Origin: Brevundimonas sp. G8
GTDB lineage: Bacteria; Pseudomonadota; Alphaproteobacteria; Caulobacterales; Caulobacteraceae
Direction: 5' to 3'
Length of the DNA stretch: 64,000 nucleotides
NCBI RefSeq assembly: GCF_902506205.1
Contig: NZ_LR732816.1
Location: 2,644,993 to 2,708,992 of the forward strand
Shown here: positions 55,586-63,708 of the stretch, piece after piece
Numbering within the stretch: position 1 is the first letter of the stretch
How the letters are laid out: every line of letters begins with the position of its first letter
The notes under the pieces: model-generated
The model's database searches: none
Told to the model about the DNA's origin: nothing
Seen by the model: the letters and a program-made list of their open reading frames with translations, nothing else
Translations under genes and position numbers: made by a program

Positions 55586-55604
55586 CTTGGATGTGTCGGT
55601 CGTC

Positions 55605-58082
55605 TTAGAAGCTGTAGCTCAGGCGACCATAGAAGAACCGCCCGTTGAAGCCGTAGGGCGAGTATTGCGGGAAACCGACCGATCCCGTCAGCGCGTTGAG
55701 AGCTGCCGGGGTGTAGTTCGGATATTCGTCAGTCAGATTGTTGACGCCGACCGCCAGACCCACGCCGCCAGGGAAGGCATAGCGCCCTTCCAGATCGAAC
55801 AGAGTGCCTGATCCGGTCTGGTAATTATTGGATGTCGTGTTGTTCGGCACCAGCACGGAGTCGTAGTATGTCGCCTTCGCCGTGACGCCGAACCCGCCCA
55901 ATGTCCAATCGGCGCTGCCGACGACCTTATATTTGGGCGTGCCCTTTTCAAACGAAAGTATGTTTGCGGTGTCGAAGAGGAAGTTCGGCGACACCGGGAT
56001 AGCCAGCCCGGTTGGAATACCCGGCACCTTGTCCACGGTCGTCTCGTTGTAATTTCCCGCCACAGTGAAGTCGAAGCGGCCGATGGTGTCGGTCGGCAAT
56101 CGATAGCGCCCGACCACGTCAATGCCCTTGGTCGTGGTGTCCAGACCGTTGGTCCAGAACCGGGCGGACGAGACGCCCAACGGCTGAATGATGGCCAGGA
56201 CGGCATTGGTGGTCTGTGCGGACTGGCTGGGTCGTGACGGGCCGAGGTTCTCGGAGAGGATGATGCGGTCCTTGATCTCGATCTGATAGGCGTCGACCGT
56301 CAACTCAAACCCGCCCGAACGGAATATGGCGCCCAGCGAATAGTTGGTGGAGGTTTCCGGCTCCAGGGGTTTGGAACCGAGCGCCAGCGACACTGGATCA
56401 TCGACTCGGAAAGTTCCGGACTGGATCAGGTTGGTCACCGGCGGATTTCCGGTGGTGACCAGGTTGGTCGCAACATAGCTGAAGTACTGCTGTTGCAAGG
56501 CCGGAGCGTGGAAGCCGGTCGAAATGGCGCCGCGCAGAGCGAAGCTGTGCGAAAAGTCATAGCGCGCCGACAACTTGCCGGTCAGCTGATCGCCAAAGTC
56601 GGAGTAATCTTCGTAGCGCCCGGCCAGCCCGACCGAGAGGGCCTCGGTCAACTTGCCTTCCAGATCAAGGTAGGCGCTCCAATTGTTGCGATCGACGTCG
56701 ATAACATTAGCGGGCGAGAAGCCGGGAAAGCCCTGTGCGCCGCCGCCCCGAGTGCTGCCAGCCAGCTTGTCGTAAGATTTGGGCTCGCCTGCGGATTGCC
56801 CAAAGCTTTCAGTGCGGTATTCAACGCCGAAGGCGAGGTTGATGGGCTCGTAAAGACCCAGGGAAATCGGCTTCACCCCATCGATGCCGAGAGTAAATTG
56901 ATCATACTCCAGCCCGCCCGCAGCAAACTCCTTCTGGGTCATGCCGCCCTGGTTTCCGTACGAGGCGTTGATGCTGTCGAATACGCGGTAGTCGATGGTG
57001 TTCCGCCCGTAACTGGTCGAAATGTCCCAATCGATGCCCGCCGCCGAGCCTTTCACGCCGCCGTATAGATTGTAGTCGACGATATCGGTGCCGATCTTCG
57101 GGATGAAGCCGTTTGGATAGACGGCGAGGACGTTGTTAGGGTTGTTGAAAGCGCGCGCGGTCGCCGCTGATACGGTTTCCTTGTGCTGGATCCCTGCGAA
57201 GCCATAGGCTTCCCAACCGCCGCCCAGCGGCTTGCCGGCGTTGAACCAGATCGACTGAGCGTCCACTTCCGGATCGCCATAATGGCCGATCACCTGATCG
57301 GTCGCGCCGTTGGATACGGCGCCAGGGTCAGCGAAATCGGCGCGGTTCGTGCGATCACGACTTTGCAACTCGCCCGACACGGTCAGGAAACCGTCGTCGC
57401 CAAGCGGCAGACCCACCCAGCCCGCAACCGACTTCTGTGTCCCGTCCTTGCGGTCCTGAGAGCCGCGCGCGGTGTCGAAGCTGGTGTCGTATCGGCCATA
57501 GTTGAGTGTCAGGCCACCGCCTTCGCGCGCTTCGCGCAGGCGCAGGTTGATGACGCCGGCAATGGCGTCCGATCCGTATTGGGCCGACGCGCCGTCTCGC
57601 AGCACCTCGACCGAGCCCAGGGTCACGGACGGGATGGTGTTCAGATCGAAAGCGGTCGAGCCACGTCCCAGATTGCCGTTGACGTTGACCAAGGCGCTGA
57701 CATGGCCGCGCTGACCATTGATCAAGACCAGGGTCTGATCGGGCGCGAGGCCGCGCAGGGTTGCGGGGCGAACGTGGTCCGAGCCGTCGGAGATCGAGGG
57801 GCGAGGAAAGTTGATCGATGGAGCGGTGGCGGCGAGGGCGGTGGCCGTCTCTGTGCCCGTGCCGCTGCGCGTCAAGGTCTCGCCAGAGATGACGTCGACG
57901 GGCGCGATGCTGTCCAGGCGGCTGCGTCCGACAGTGCGGGTGCCGGTGACGATGATTTCGCCGACCTCGGTGGTGTCGTCGGTCGGTGAAGGCGTCGTTT
58001 GAGCGAAGGCCGATGACGCCATGAAAAGCGCGCTGGTGGAGGCGAAGGCCAGCAGGACCTTACGGCCGTGTCCGATTTGCAT
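55605..58082 (-). CDS. TonB-dependent receptor (second of a tandem pair)
   Basis: The ATG at 58082 gives 825 residues with a signal peptide of about 27 (ends MASSAFA). The open frame upstream is not signal-like. The plug reads VGEIIVTGTRTVGRSRLDSIAPVDVI..., LRGLAPDQTLVLINGQRGHVSAL and VEVLRDGASAQYGSDAIAGVINLRL, almost phrase for phrase the same as the neighbour at 52841. The barrel ends GRFFYGRLSYSF. Base composition is slightly AT-richer than the neighbour copy. It has its own promoter region (58083-58358) and so may answer to different conditions. The ligand is unknown. Confidence 0.93.
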   Translation of the reverse strand: MQIGHGRKVLLAFASTSALFMASSAFAQTTPSPTDDTTEVGEIIVTGTRTVGRSRLDSIAPVDVISGETLTRSGTGTETATALAATAPSINFPRPSISDGSDHVRPATLRGLAPDQTLVLINGQRGHVSALVNVNGNLGRGSTAFDLNTIPSVTLGSVEVLRDGASAQYGSDAIAGVINLRLREAREGGGLTLNYGRYDTSFDTARGSQDRKDGTQKSVAGWVGLPLGDDGFLTVSGELQSRDRTNRADFADPGAVSNGATDQVIGHYGDPEVDAQSIWFNAGKPLGGGWEAYGFAGIQHKETVSAATARAFNNPNNVLAVYPNGFIPKIGTDIVDYNLYGGVKGSAAGIDWDISTSYGRNTIDYRVFDSINASYGNQGGMTQKEFAAGGLEYDQFTLGIDGVKPISLGLYEPINLAFGVEYRTESFGQSAGEPKSYDKLAGSTRGGGAQGFPGFSPANVIDVDRNNWSAYLDLEGKLTEALSVGLAGRYEDYSDFGDQLTGKLSARYDFSHSFALRGAISTGFHAPALQQQYFSYVATNLVTTGNPPVTNLIQSGTFRVDDPVSLALGSKPLEPETSTNYSLGAIFRSGGFELTVDAYQIEIKDRIILSENLGPSRPSQSAQTTNAVLAIIQPLGVSSARFWTNGLDTTTKGIDVVGRYRLPTDTIGRFDFTVAGNYNETTVDKVPGIPTGLAIPVSPNFLFDTANILSFEKGTPKYKVVGSADWTLGGFGVTAKATYYDSVLVPNNTTSNNYQTGSGTLFDLEGRYAFPGGVGLAVGVNNLTDEYPNYTPAALNALTGSVGFPQYSPYGFNGRFFYGRLSYSF

Positions 58083-58429
58083 TGATGATCCCCGGCAGAA
58101 GCACGACGGCCATGTGGGCGGGCGCTCGACAGGCCGCCATGCCGTCGCCCCTCGACCGGGCTTCGTCCGTTGGCGCAATAATCTTTCGCCGTTGAGGTCG
58201 AAATCGGTCGCGAGTGGAGGCTGTGACCGCAAAGCAGCGGCGTCAAGCAAGCTTGTTGTCTATCCAATCGTTTGGACAATCAACGATCTCGCCTTGTTGT
58301 AAACTTGTCATAGATTGCGCGATCCGCGCGAAACGCGTCGCAGACCGGTTTTTAGGCAGCAAAAAGGGCGCGTCCCTTGCGGGGCGCGCCCTTGATGTCT
58401 TGGCGATCCGGCCCGAAAGCCGAGGTCAA
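58083..58429. other. Intergenic region: leader of TonB receptor and rplI terminator
   Basis: On the minus strand the part next to the receptor is its 5' leader, AT-rich near 58240-58320 where a promoter is likely (ttgtaaacttgtcatagattg on the plus strand). The part next to rplI carries its terminator (58359-58393). No other gene is supported. Confidence 0.5.
58359..58393 (-). terminator. Rho-independent terminator of the rpsF-rpsR-rplI operon
   Basis: On the minus strand aagggcgcg pairs with cgcgccctt around a 12-base loop and is followed by a run of five T. It begins 37 bases after the rplI stop. Confidence 0.85.
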
Positions 58430-59014
58430 TCAGGCTTCGTCGCCGAAGCCTTCTTGTTGACCGGCGCCGCCTTCGATCAGTTCCTGGGCCGATTGCTCGG
58501 CGGCCTGGCGCTCATCGTCGAACTGGCTGCGGATCACGTCCTCGCCCTTGGCCTGACGCTCGGCTTCGTCCATCGAACGGGCGATGTTGATCTTGACCGA
58601 TGCGCGGACCTCGGCGTGCAGGCGGACCGGCACTTCGTGGACGCCCAGGTTCTTGATCGCCGTGTTCAGGACGACCTGCGAACGCTCGACCTTGCCGCCT
58701 TCGGCCTGGATGGCCTCGGCGACGTCGCGGCCGGCGACCGAACCGTACAGGTGACCGGTTTCACCGGCCTGACGGATCATGATGTAGGTCTGGCCGTCGA
58801 TCTTGTCGGCGACCTTCTGTGCATCGGCCTTGTTCTTGTCGTTGCGTTGCTCGATGGCGACGCGGTCGAGTTCGAACGCCTTCAGGTTCGCGGCGGTGGC
58901 CCGACGGGCCTTGTCGCGCGGCAGAAGGAAGTTACGGGCGAAGCCGTCCTTGACGGACACGACGTCGCCGATGGCGCCGAGATTCTCGACGCGTTCAAGC
59001 AGAACGACCTTCAT
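58430..59014 (-). CDS. rplI: 50S ribosomal protein L9
   Basis: The 194-residue protein opens with the L9 signature MKVVLLERVENLGAIGDVVSVKDGFARNFLLP and continues with the long connecting helix and the C-terminal rRNA-binding domain (GSVAGRDVAEAIQ). The tail beyond about residue 150 is acidic and Gln-rich, as in other alphaproteobacteria. The start lies 1 base after the rpsR stop, so the two are translated together. Confidence 0.97.
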   Translation of the reverse strand: MKVVLLERVENLGAIGDVVSVKDGFARNFLLPRDKARRATAANLKAFELDRVAIEQRNDKNKADAQKVADKIDGQTYIMIRQAGETGHLYGSVAGRDVAEAIQAEGGKVERSQVVLNTAIKNLGVHEVPVRLHAEVRASVKINIARSMDEAERQAKGEDVIRSQFDDERQAAEQSAQELIEGGAGQQEGFGDEA

Positions 59015-59015
59015 C

Positions 59016-59294
59016 TCACTTCACCACGTAAGGCAGGAGGGCCAGATAGCGAGCGCGCTTGATGGCCTTGGCCAGTTCGCGTTGCTTCTTCTGGGAGACG
59101 GCGGTGATGCGCGAGGGCACGATCTTGCCGCGTTCGGAGACGTAACGCTGCAGCAGCTTCACGTCCTTGTAGTCGATCTTCGGCGCATTGGCGCCCGAGA
59201 ACGGGCAGACCTTGCGGCGACGATAGAAGGGGCGGCGGCCGGCGGCGCCGGAGCCCGCCGGTGCGCCCGGGGTCGGGGCGGTGGTATCGGTCAT
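59016..59294 (-). CDS. rpsR: 30S ribosomal protein S18
   Basis: The product has 92 residues. The core [40 protein letters not shown] and [21 protein letters not shown] is typical of S18. The first 18 residues are an unusual Ala/Gly/Pro/Thr extension ([18 protein letters not shown]). Middle gene of rpsF-rpsR-rplI. Confidence 0.97.
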   Translation of the reverse strand: MTDTTAPTPGAPAGSGAAGRRPFYRRRKVCPFSGANAPKIDYKDVKLLQRYVSERGKIVPSRITAVSQKKQRELAKAIKRARYLALLPYVVK

Positions 59295-59306
59295 GTTCCG
59301 GGTTCC

Positions 59307-59696
59307 TTATTCGGCGGCGTCGGAAGCGGCGTCGTCGCGCGGCGTGCGCTCGCGCTCACGCTCGCGTTCACGCTCGCGGCGGGCCAGCAGCGGCGACAGT
59401 TCCAGGTCGAGTTCCTCGACGCGGACGGTCAGCCAACGCAGCACGTCTTCGTTGATCGACAGCTGACGCTCGACCTCGGCCATGGCGGCCGGGGGGCAAT
59501 CGACGGCCAGCAGCGAATAGTGAGCCTTGCGGTTCTTCTTCACGCGGTACGTCAGGTTGCGCAGACCCCAGTACTCGATCTTGGCGACGGAACCGCCGCC
59601 TTGTTCGATCAAGCCCTTGATGGTGTCGTTCAGCGCTTCGGCCTGTTGCGCCGAGATATCCTGGCGCGACATGACCGTGTGCTCGTAAAGAGCCAT
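59307..59696 (-). CDS. rpsF: 30S ribosomal protein S6
   Basis: From the ATG at 59696 the product has 129 residues: [22 protein letters not shown], then the RNA-binding core ([21 protein letters not shown]). The C-terminal tail contains a run of Arg-Glu dipeptides, encoded by a hexamer repeat at about 59346-59380 (gctcgc/gctcac), followed by [13 protein letters not shown]6 binds next to S18 in the 30S platform. Alphaproteobacterial S6 tails vary in length. First gene of the operon; the frame is open upstream to 59942 but the family starts here. Confidence 0.97.
   Translation of the reverse strand: MALYEHTVMSRQDISAQQAEALNDTIKGLIEQGGGSVAKIEYWGLRNLTYRVKKNRKAHYSLLAVDCPPAAMAEVERQLSINEDVLRWLTVRVEELDLELSPLLARRERERERERERTPRDDAASDAAE
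59346..59380. repeat. Hexamer repeat inside rpsF
   Basis: gctcgc/gctcac-type units repeat in tandem five to six times, coding for the (Arg-Glu)n stretch of the S6 tail. Such repeats change length by slippage in steps of two residues without breaking the frame. Confidence 0.7.
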
Positions 59697-60078
59697 GCGG
59701 TATTCTCCCTTGTGGGCGTCGGCGTGGAAACGACCGGGTAAGTCGATCCCCACGATGGCTCCTGGCGCGGCGGCCGGACCGAACGTCCAACCCTTTGGTG
59801 TTCCGCGACAGGACCGAAGCCCTGGAAAGGCGGGGCCTATAGGGGAAAAGGGGGCGCGACGCAACGTTTCTCCCTCCCCGGCACGGGGAGGGTGGCCGAG
59901 GCGAAGCCGAGGTCGGGCGGGGAGGGCAGGGCGACGCCCCACAGACTTGTCTTAATGACGCAGGCGCGACCCTGCCGGGCCGCCCCCACCCGGTTGCTCC
60001 GCGACCACCCTCCCCGAACGGGGAGGGAGAGGCGCCTGTGCGCTTGTGGGTCGTAACCAGCCCGCCTAAACCAACTCC
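59697..60078. other. Intergenic region with a long inverted-repeat element
   Basis: The part next to rpsF (59697-59860) must contain the ribosomal operon promoter. The remaining part is mostly a palindromic element (59869-60030). No gene is supported; an open frame on the minus strand to 59942 is a continuation of the rpsF frame. Confidence 0.5.
59869..60030. repeat. Inverted-repeat intergenic element with nested hairpins
   Basis: tctccctccccg (59869-59880) is the exact reverse complement of cggggagggaga (60019-60030). Each end also folds on itself (ctccccg-gca-cggggag on the left, ccctccccgaacggggaggg on the right). The inside includes ccgaggcgaagccgagg. This kind of element is repeated in many high-GC alphaproteobacterial genomes; a second copy in this window was not found. 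Confidence 0.7.
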
Positions 60079-61671
60079 ATGCCGAAGCTGACGTCAGCGG
60101 TCGATCCGCAAAGCCCGAAATACAAGTCCCTGCATGCGCACAACAGCGCCCTGGTCGCCGAACTGCGCGATCATGTGGCCAAGGCCGCGCGAGGCGGTTC
60201 CGACAAGTCGCGCGAGCGCCATGTGGCCCGTGGCAAGCTGTTGCCGCGCGACCGTGTCGAGCGGCTGCTGGACCCCGGTTCGCCCTTCCTGGAGGTCGGG
60301 CAGTTGGCCGCTCATGAGATGTATGACGGCGAGGCCCCGGCCGCCGGCGTCATCGCCGGGATCGGCCGGGTCTCGGGCCGTGAGGTCATGATCGTCTGCA
60401 ACGACCCGACGGTGAAGGGCGGCGCCTATTTCCCAATGACGGTGAAGAAGCATCTGCGCGCTCAGGAGATCGCCGAGCAGAACCGCTTGCCGTGCGTCTA
60501 TCTGGTGGACTCTGGCGGGGCCAACCTGCCGCACCAGGCCGAGGTCTTCCCCGACCGCGACCATTTCGGCCGCATCTTCTTCAACCAGGCCCGGATGAGC
60601 GCCAAGGGCATCGCCCAGATCGCCTGCGTCATGGGCCTGTCCACCGCCGGCGGCGCCTATGTGCCGGCCATGTCGGACGAGACGATCATCGTGCGCAACC
60701 AGGGCGCCATCTTCCTGGCCGGCCCGCCCCTGGTGAAGGCCGCCACGGGCGAGGTGATCTCGGCCGAGGAGTTGGGCGGGGCAGAGACCCACGGCCGTCG
60801 CTCGGGCGTGGTCGACCATGTGGCCGAGAACGACGAGCATGCGCTGGAGATCGTTCGGTCCATCGTCGCCAATCTGAACACGACCAAGTCCGTCGACATG
60901 GACGTGCGCGAACCCCGCGCGCCGGCCTTCGCGGCCGAAGAGCTGTACGGCCTGATCCCCGACGACGTTCGCGCCCCCTATGATGTGCGCGAGGTCATCG
61001 CCCGGCTGGTGGACGGGTCCGAGTTCGATGAGTTCAAGACCCTGTATGGCTCGACCCTGGTCTGCGGCTTCGCCCGCATCTGGGGCTATCCGGTCGCCAT
61101 CCTGGCCAACAACGGCGTCATCTTCTCCGAGAGCGCCCAGAAGGGCGCCCACTTCATCGAGCTGGCCTGCAAGCGAAAGATTCCGCTGCTGTTCCTGCAG
61201 AACATCAGTGGCTTCATGGTTGGCGGAAAATATGAGGCCGGCGGCATCGCCAAGGACGGCGCCAAGCTGGTCACGGCCGTCGCCAGCGCAGAAGTGCCCA
61301 AGTTCACCGTCCTGATCGGCGGCAGTTTCGGCGCCGGAAACTACGGCATGTGCGGCCGGGCCTATTCCCCGCGCTTCCTCTTCACCTGGCCCAACAGCCG
61401 CATCGGCGTGATGGGCGGCGAACAGGCCGCCAGCGTCCTGGCCACCGTCCACCGCGACGCCGAGACCTGGAGCGCGGACGACGCCGAGGCCTTCAAGGCC
61501 CCGATCCGTCAGAAGTACGAGGACGAGGGCAATCCCTATTACGCCACCGCCCGCCTGTGGGACGACGGCGTCATCGACCCGGCCCAGACGCGGGACGTTC
61601 TGGGCCTGGCGATCAGCGCCAGCCTGAACGCCCCGATCCCCGAGACGACCTTCGGCCTGTTCAGGATGTGA
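60079..61671 (+). CDS. mccB: Methylcrotonoyl-CoA carboxylase, carboxyltransferase (beta) subunit
   Basis: The product has 530 residues, as in MCCase beta (about 535). It transfers carboxyl from carboxybiotin to 3-methylcrotonyl-CoA in leucine breakdown. Motifs are [111 protein letters not shown] and [30 protein letters not shown]. The MCC rather than propionyl-CoA assignment rests on the NISGFMVG and [12 protein letters not shown] wording and on the liuC-like neighbour. The biotin-carboxylase subunit begins at 63709. Confidence 0.93.
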   Translation: MPKLTSAVDPQSPKYKSLHAHNSALVAELRDHVAKAARGGSDKSRERHVARGKLLPRDRVERLLDPGSPFLEVGQLAAHEMYDGEAPAAGVIAGIGRVSGREVMIVCNDPTVKGGAYFPMTVKKHLRAQEIAEQNRLPCVYLVDSGGANLPHQAEVFPDRDHFGRIFFNQARMSAKGIAQIACVMGLSTAGGAYVPAMSDETIIVRNQGAIFLAGPPLVKAATGEVISAEELGGAETHGRRSGVVDHVAENDEHALEIVRSIVANLNTTKSVDMDVREPRAPAFAAEELYGLIPDDVRAPYDVREVIARLVDGSEFDEFKTLYGSTLVCGFARIWGYPVAILANNGVIFSESAQKGAHFIELACKRKIPLLFLQNISGFMVGGKYEAGGIAKDGAKLVTAVASAEVPKFTVLIGGSFGAGNYGMCGRAYSPRFLFTWPNSRIGVMGGEQAASVLATVHRDAETWSADDAEAFKAPIRQKYEDEGNPYYATARLWDDGVIDPAQTRDVLGLAISASLNAPIPETTFGLFRM

Positions 61672-61675
61672 TGAG

Positions 61676-62071
61676 ATGAAATCCGTTTACGCCATCGCCG
61701 CCCTGATGCTGTCCGCCCCGTTCGCCGCCCCCGCCTTCGCCCAAACTGCGCTGAAGACCATTCCCGCCGAATATCAGGGGGAATGGAGCAGCGTGCCGGA
61801 AGCCTGTGGCAACCGCGAAAGCGGCGAGCGGTTCGTCATCAGCGACAGCTCGATCTCCTATTTCGAGGAGGGAGACAGCGTCGTCGAAGTGACCCGCATC
61901 GATGCGAACTCGATCCACCTCGTCGTCGATTACGAGGATTATGATGGGATCGAACGCCTTCAACGCACGCTCATCCTGTCCGACGACCGACAGACGCTCA
62001 GCTTCTATTATGGCGATGGCCCCGAAGACGTGAGCCGCCGCTGCCCCCAAGGAGACCCCCATGGCGAATGA
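61676..62071 (+). CDS. Small hypothetical secreted protein
   Basis: The product has 131 residues with a clear signal (MKSVYAIAALMLSAPFAAPAFAQ). Mature part: IPAEYQGEWSSVPEACGN...GERFVISDSSISYFEEGDSVVEV...LILSDDRQTLSFYYGD...RRCPQG. Two cysteines may form a disulphide. It looks like a small beta-sandwich of a lipocalin-like or lysozyme-inhibitor type, but I do not recognise the family. It starts 4 bases after mccB and overlaps the next gene by 11 bases, so it is part of the leucine operon without an evident role in it. Confidence 0.75.
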   Translation: MKSVYAIAALMLSAPFAAPAFAQTALKTIPAEYQGEWSSVPEACGNRESGERFVISDSSISYFEEGDSVVEVTRIDANSIHLVVDYEDYDGIERLQRTLILSDDRQTLSFYYGDGPEDVSRRCPQGDPHGE

Positions 62072-62960
62072 AAATACCCCGGCGGACATCGACGCCCTGG
62101 ACGTGACCGACGCGGAGGCGGCCGAGATCAATTCCATCGCCCAGCCTCTGGTGGCCGATCCGGCGCCGGATGCAAACGACGATTTGGTGCAGATCGATTC
62201 GACCACCGACGGCATCGTCTTCGTCACCATCAATCGGCCCGAGAAGAAGAACGCCTTCGACGCCGCGACCATCGCCGCGCTTCACGAGACGTTCGAGACC
62301 CTGCACGGCGCCGACCGCGTGCGCGCCGTCTTCATTCGCGGGGCGGGCGGCACCTTCAGCGCCGGGGCCGACCTGAACTGGATGCGCGACGCCGCCGGCT
62401 GGTCCGAGAGCGACAATCGCGACGACGCCATGGGCCTGGCGAAAATGCTGAAGGCGCTGCACGACATTCCGGCCCTGACCGTGGCCGTGGTCGAGGGCAA
62501 CGCCATGGGCGGCGGGGCCGGCATTGTCGCCGCCTGCGACATGGCCGTGGCGGTCGAGGGTGCGCGCTTCGCCTTCTCCGAGGTCAAGCTGGGCCTGATC
62601 CCGGCGACCATTGCTCCCTATGTCGTCGAGGCCATCGGCGCCCGCCGCGCCCGCCAGCTGTTCCTGACCGGAAACAGCTTCGACGCCGACTACGCCGCCC
62701 ACACAGGCCTGATCGACCTGGTGCTGCCCGAAGGTTCGGTGGACGAGTTCATCTCGATGCTGACCGACAGCCTGACCGGCAATGCGCCCGGCGCGATGGG
62801 CGAGGCCAAGCGCCTGGTCAACGACATCGCCCACCACAAGATCGACAGCAGCCTGCTGGACGAGACCGCCAAACGCATCGCTCGCGCCCGCGTGTCCGAC
62901 GAAGGCCGCGAGGGCGTGCTGGCCTTCCTGGAAAAGCGCAAGGCCAGTTGGACCGTCTGA
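62061..62960 (+). CDS. liuC: Methylglutaconyl-CoA hydratase-like enoyl-CoA hydratase
   Basis: The product has 299 residues. The crotonase core runs from about residue 45 (TTDGIVFVTINRPEKKNAFDAATIAAL) with oxyanion-hole motifs GAGGTFSAGADLNWMRD and GNAMGGGAGIVAACDMAVA and the EVKLGLIPATIAPYV segment used by LiuC. The first 43 residues are an acidic extension (DIDALDVTDAEAAEINSIAQ). The extension is supported by a strong aaggag ribosome site before ATG 62061. Hydration of 3-methylglutaconyl-CoA in leucine catabolism is proposed from the mccB-x-liuC-mccA arrangement. It ends with a perfect UUCG-loop hairpin. Confidence 0.85.
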   Translation: MANENTPADIDALDVTDAEAAEINSIAQPLVADPAPDANDDLVQIDSTTDGIVFVTINRPEKKNAFDAATIAALHETFETLHGADRVRAVFIRGAGGTFSAGADLNWMRDAAGWSESDNRDDAMGLAKMLKALHDIPALTVAVVEGNAMGGGAGIVAACDMAVAVEGARFAFSEVKLGLIPATIAPYVVEAIGARRARQLFLTGNSFDADYAAHTGLIDLVLPEGSVDEFISMLTDSLTGNAPGAMGEAKRLVNDIAHHKIDSSLLDETAKRIARARVSDEGREGVLAFLEKRKASWTV

Positions 62961-62968
62961 TCGCCACC

Positions 62969-62998
62969 GAACCGGCCGTCGTTCGCGACGGCCGGTTC
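62969..62998. terminator. Strong hairpin between convergent genes
   Basis: A perfect 13-base stem gaaccggccgtcg / cgacggccggttc with a ttcg tetraloop, 8 bases after the liuC stop and 11 before the stop of the convergent oxygenase gene. The T-run is short on both sides. Confidence 0.75.
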
Positions 62999-63009
62999 AG
63001 CCTTAAGAT

Positions 63010-63621
63010 TCAGGCGTAGTTGAAGCTGATCGAAATCCGGTCGGCCTTGGCCAGGTTGGTCGGCACCTCGTGCCGCAGCCAACTTTCCCACATCAGCACC
63101 GTGCCGGCATTCGGCTGCAGATAGACGAACGGCCGTTCGGCCTCCGACGCCTCCTCGGTCACCGAGGGGCGGGCCATCATGAAGGGCAGGCGAGGGTCTT
63201 CCAGCTTCAACGACGAGGCGCCGTCCGGGATGTCGATATAGACGGTGCCCGACAGGAAGGCGTGCGGGTGGATGTGGCCGGTATGGCCGCCGCCGGGCTT
63301 GAGAATATTGACCCACAGATTGTCGAGACGCGGTTTCCTCGCCAGGTCGAAGTTCAGCGCCTTGGCGTAGGCCACGGCGTGCCGGTCCAGGTGGCGCTTC
63401 AGTTCGGCGAACTCGGGGAACCGCTGCGGCAGGTCGTTCAGCGAGCCGTAGGAAGTATAGCCGCGATAGGCGTTGGCCTTGCACCATTGGCGGCCGGCCG
63501 CGTCCTCCTCGGCCATCATGCGGATGACGTCGATCAGTTGCGCGTTGAAGTCGGGCCAGCCTCGGCCCTCGGCGAGGGAGGCCTCATAGACCTGGGTGAC
63601 GAAGAGGGGGCGCAGGGACAT
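63010..63621 (-). CDS. Putative 2OG-Fe(II) oxygenase (TIGR02466 family)
   Basis: The 203-residue protein shows LWVNILKPGGGHTGHIHPHAFLSGTVYIDIPDGASSLKLEDP, the double-stranded beta-helix segment with the Fe-binding H-x-H, and a late W-E-S-W-L-R-H-E-V-P with the second His, then RISISFNYA at the end, as in TIGR02466. Members are predicted 2-oxoglutarate dioxygenases of unknown substrate. It is on the opposite strand between liuC and mccA and has its own start. Confidence 0.85.
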   Translation of the reverse strand: MSLRPLFVTQVYEASLAEGRGWPDFNAQLIDVIRMMAEEDAAGRQWCKANAYRGYTSYGSLNDLPQRFPEFAELKRHLDRHAVAYAKALNFDLARKPRLDNLWVNILKPGGGHTGHIHPHAFLSGTVYIDIPDGASSLKLEDPRLPFMMARPSVTEEASEAERPFVYLQPNAGTVLMWESWLRHEVPTNLAKADRISISFNYA

Positions 63622-63708
63622 GGGATTGGCTTAACGCCTGCGGGGGCGGCTGAGAAGGGTCGTGCGCAGCCTCTCGCCTGCCTCGCACGATCCGGCTAAG
63701 AACACTTC

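Larger units (their letters stand above)
55265..55604. other. Intergenic region between tandem TonB receptors
   Basis: It holds the leader of the left receptor with a mini-ORF (55365-55424) and two hairpins, and at its right end the terminator of the right receptor (55559-55585). The promoter of the left receptor should lie about 55430-55560; no clear -35/-10 pair was found. Confidence 0.5.

Noticed and set aside
58083..58250. Mini-ORF (MAACRAPAHMAV...) in the leader of the second TonB receptor, as a counterpart to the one at 55365
   Set aside because: It runs past the receptor start in another frame, lacks the CC-stop end and has no matching hairpin.
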